Assembly: GCA_946410505.1 (NCBI GenBank)
Contig: CAMKAP010000137.1
Coordinates: 1 to 5,737, forward strand
From: an uncultured Clostridia bacterium
GTDB taxonomy: Bacteria > Bacillota_A > Clostridia > Oscillospirales > Oscillospiraceae
Direction of reading: 5' to 3'
DNA: 5,737 nt
Made by a program: the position numbers and the translations under genes. Below the pieces are notes generated by a model. It made no database searches, was not told the DNA's origin, and saw nothing but the letters and a program-made list of their open reading frames with translations. How positions within the stretch are numbered: position 1 is the first letter of the stretch; the number at the start of each line of letters is the position of its first letter. Shown in pieces: positions 3,923 to 5,737 of the stretch.

Positions 3923-5365
3923 TCAGAGTGCGATCGGCACCGCGTCCGGCTCGATGGGGCAGACATAGCCGCTTGCGGTACGCCCGGCAAACTCCGCTTT
4001 GGCCTCGTCAAGCAGCGCCTCGTCTGTCATCAGATCCAGCGCCGTGGCGGCCAGGACCTTGGCGGCGTACAGCATGCCCTTGTGGGCAAGGCCGCTCTTG
4101 CCGCAGGCCACGATCTGCCAGGAGTGCCCCGGCACGCCCGCGGGCCAGCACACCGCCTCGATCTGGGAGGTGGGCGTGAGCCAGCTCACGTCGCCCACGT
4201 CGGTGCTGCCGGGCGAAAAGCTGTTTGAGGAATAGAGCGGCGACAGGAAATCGTTGATGGGCTTTTCCCCGTTTTGGCTCAGCTCCGCACAGATCTTCCG
4301 GATCGCCGCGTCCTCCCGGGCGCCCTTGATGCTGTCAAGCCCGCTGCCAGGGTAGCTCTTCTTAAGCGCCGCCGCCAGCGCGTAGTCCTCCTCCGCGTAT
4401 TCCGGAACGCCGAGGACCTCCATGTTCGCGTAGAGCGCCTTCTCGATGGCGTAGTTGGGAACCGTCTCCGCGGTGCCGTCGATAAACACCCGGTCAAAGC
4501 TGGTGCCGGTCATCAGCGCGGCGCCTTTTGCAATATCGTCCACCCGGGCCAGGAGCTTGACGGAGTCCGCTACCTTGTTGGCCCGGACCATATAGAGAAC
4601 GGAGGCCTTGGCCTGCACCACGTTGGGGGAAATGCCGCCGGCGTCGGTGATGGCGTAGTGGATACGGCAGTCTGGCGTCATATGCTCCCGCAAAAACTGC
4701 ACGCCCACGTTCATCAGCTCCACCGCGTCCAGCGCGCTGCGGCCGTTATAGGGGTCGCCCGCCGCGTGGGCGGGGATGCCGGAGAATTTGTAGAGCACCT
4801 GAATGGAGGAGTTGTTGGTGCCGGTCATGGTCTGGTTGGCATCACCCGGATGCCAGCAGAGCGCCGCGTCCAGCTCCTTCCAGAGGCCCTCCCGGGCCAT
4901 GAAGGCCTTGCCTGCGCCGCCCTCTTCCCCGGGGCAGCCGAAGAAGATGACCGTGCCGGGCTTCCCGCTCTTCTCCAGCCAGGTTTTGACCGCCGCAGCG
5001 GCCGCCAGAGAGCCCGCGCCCAGCAGATTGTGTCCGCAGCCGTGGCCGCTCCCGCCGGGGATCAGAGGATCGGGGCTCGTCTCCCCCGCCTTCTGGCTCA
5101 GGCCGGAGAGGGCGTCGAATTCACCCAGAATGCCGATCACCGGCCGCCCGCTGCCGTAGCTGCCGCAAAAAGCGGTGTCAATGCCGCAGAGCTTTTCCGT
5201 GACGGCAAAGCCCAGTTCTTTGAGCTTTTCACAGTAGAGCGCGGCGGACTGATATTCTTTCAGGCTCAGCTCGGCGTGCGCCCAGATCTGATCGGCAATA
5301 TCCTCAAAATACGGGGCGTGCCCGTCGATAAAATCGACAAGCCCCTGTTTCTCCGTGGACAGCAT
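3923..5365 (-). CDS. abgB: M20-family amidohydrolase, AbgB-like
   Basis: This 480-aa predicted cytosolic metallohydrolase cleaves an amide bond. The best-known relative is AbgB of the p-aminobenzoyl-glutamate hydrolase, about 481 aa, so length agrees. M20 features seen: GEFDALSG (81-88), the metal motif GHGCGHN (107-113), GCPGEEGG (143-150) with the expected catalytic Glu pair 147-148, WHPGD (171-175), PAHAAGDPYNGRSALDAVE (198-216) in the dimerisation domain, and GSTDVGDVSW (386-395) plus a C-terminal PGHSW (412-416). The start MLSTEKQG is chosen because AGAAAGGAG precedes it closely; the frame continues upstream to 5557 only as a shadow of the ABC gene. No AbgA partner is visible. The adjacent amino-acid ABC transporter suggests an imported acylated amino acid or dipeptide-like substrate (inference). 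Confidence 0.93.
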   Translation of the reverse strand: MLSTEKQGLVDFIDGHAPYFEDIADQIWAHAELSLKEYQSAALYCEKLKELGFAVTEKLCGIDTAFCGSYGSGRPVIGILGEFDALSGLSQKAGETSPDPLIPGGSGHGCGHNLLGAGSLAAAAAVKTWLEKSGKPGTVIFFGCPGEEGGAGKAFMAREGLWKELDAALCWHPGDANQTMTGTNNSSIQVLYKFSGIPAHAAGDPYNGRSALDAVELMNVGVQFLREHMTPDCRIHYAITDAGGISPNVVQAKASVLYMVRANKVADSVKLLARVDDIAKGAALMTGTSFDRVFIDGTAETVPNYAIEKALYANMEVLGVPEYAEEDYALAAALKKSYPGSGLDSIKGAREDAAIRKICAELSQNGEKPINDFLSPLYSSNSFSPGSTDVGDVSWLTPTSQIEAVCWPAGVPGHSWQIVACGKSGLAHKGMLYAAKVLAATALDLMTDEALLDEAKAEFAGRTASGYVCPIEPDAVPIAL

Positions 5366-5384
5366 TTTCAAACTCCTTTCTAAG

Positions 5385-5413
5385 AAAAAGCGGGGAGGGC
5401 TTCCCCTCCCCGC
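5385..5413 (-). terminator. Terminator-like hairpin between the ABC ATPase and the amidohydrolase
   Basis: GCGGGGAGGG (5390-5399) and CCCTCCCCGC (5404-5413) form a perfect 10-bp GC-rich stem with a 4-nt loop. On the minus strand TTTTTC follows (5389-5384). It sits between the transporter stop and the amidohydrolase ribosome binding site, with no room for a standard promoter after it. Partial read-through would explain lower expression of the downstream gene. Confidence 0.8.
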
Positions 5414-5426
5414 CTGTGGAAACGTA

Positions 5427-5737
5427 TTACAGAACTTTGGACAGGAAATCCTGCAGGCGCGGGTTCTGCGGGTGGTTGAAGATCTGGTCGGGGGTACCCT
5501 CCTCCAGGAGCTTGCCGTCGTCCATGAACAGCACCCGGTTGCCGACTTCGCGGGCAAAACCCATCTCGTGGGTCACCACCACCATGGTCATACCCTGATG
5601 GGCCAGGCGCTTCATCACGTCCAGCACCTCGCCGACCATCTCCGGGTCCAGGGCGGAGGTGGGCTCGTCAAAGAGCATGACCTCCGGCTCCATGGCCAGG
5701 GCCCGGACGATGGCCAGGCGCTGCTTCTGGCCGCCGG
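5427..5737 (-). CDS. Polar amino-acid ABC transporter ATP-binding protein, C-terminal part (cut by window edge)
   Basis: The last 102 residues of an ATPase subunit that powers uptake of a polar amino acid from the inner face of the membrane; the start lies beyond the right edge. The visible part begins inside the ABC signature at GGQKQR. It continues with RALAMEP, Walker [15 protein letters not shown] with the D-loop SALD, and the H-loop VVVTHEM. It then has the family-typical [21 protein letters not shown] and ends with [14 protein letters not shown]. These match the GlnQ/HisP group; the exact substrate cannot be told. Walker A lies outside the window. The permease and binding-protein genes are presumably upstream, beyond the window. 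Confidence 0.95.
   Translation of the reverse strand, partial: GGQKQRLAIVRALAMEPEVMLFDEPTSALDPEMVGEVLDVMKRLAHQGMTMVVVTHEMGFAREVGNRVLFMDDGKLLEEGTPDQIFNHPQNPRLQDFLSKVL

Noticed and set aside
4274..5383. Long plus-strand open frame of 369 codons
   Set aside because: It lies wholly antisense to the amidohydrolase, whose M20 motifs are clear. The GC-rich codons keep the opposite strand open, and the translation is Arg/Ala/Gly-rich without family features.
5366..5557. Upstream extension of the amidohydrolase frame to 5557
   Set aside because: The extra 64 codons overlap the ABC ATPase in another frame and read as low-complexity sequence. The start at 5365 has a close ribosome binding site and gives the family length.
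1..5737. CRISPR array, tRNA or rRNA genes, toxin-antitoxin pair
   Set aside because: No regularly spaced direct repeats, cloverleaf-like sequence or rRNA motif were seen. The ribbon-helix-helix gene has no adjacent small toxin gene.

Overview
The window looks like chromosomal DNA of a Gram-positive, Firmicutes-type bacterium, most likely a gut clostridium (inference). The signs are strong AGGAGG-type ribosome binding sites, consensus sigma-A promoters, intrinsic terminators with clear U-tracts, a CIRCE-like heat-shock operator, and a polar amino-acid ABC transporter beside an M20 amidohydrolase. No tRNA, rRNA, CRISPR array or complete insertion sequence was seen.

Two blocks of different character meet at about 3200-3310. 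The right block (3314-5737) is GC-rich and looks like backbone. From right to left, all on the minus strand, it holds the 3' end of an amino-acid ABC transporter ATPase, a terminator-like hairpin, a complete AbgB-like M20 amidohydrolase, a CIRCE-like inverted repeat, and a small heat-shock protein of the Hsp20 family. The transporter and amidohydrolase suggest uptake and hydrolysis of an amidated or acylated amino acid or peptide-like substrate.

The left block (1-3260) is more AT-rich, contains mostly regulatory or unrecognised genes, and is dense in promoters, inverted repeats and terminators, as in an integrated mobile element or its remnant (inference). A small ribbon-helix-helix protein (plus strand, 2904-3116) faces a two-gene minus-strand operon: an unrecognised 295-aa protein, coupled by an ATGA overlap to a 252-aa protein with three successive XRE-type helix-turn-helix domains. 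The two units start from good sigma-A promoters placed face to face, so their 5' leaders should be complementary over about 90 nt. Each promoter carries a palindrome that could be an operator. This resembles a two-way regulatory switch.

Further left the operon ends at an intrinsic terminator (821-858). A consensus minus-strand promoter (686-714) then drives a second leader that, like the first, contains an intrinsic terminator before the next gene. The far left edge holds the start of a minus-strand gene (1-122, cut by the window) whose basic N-terminus may belong to a recombinase or integrase, though this is tentative. An overlapping alternative reading frame that starts at 454 cannot be excluded.
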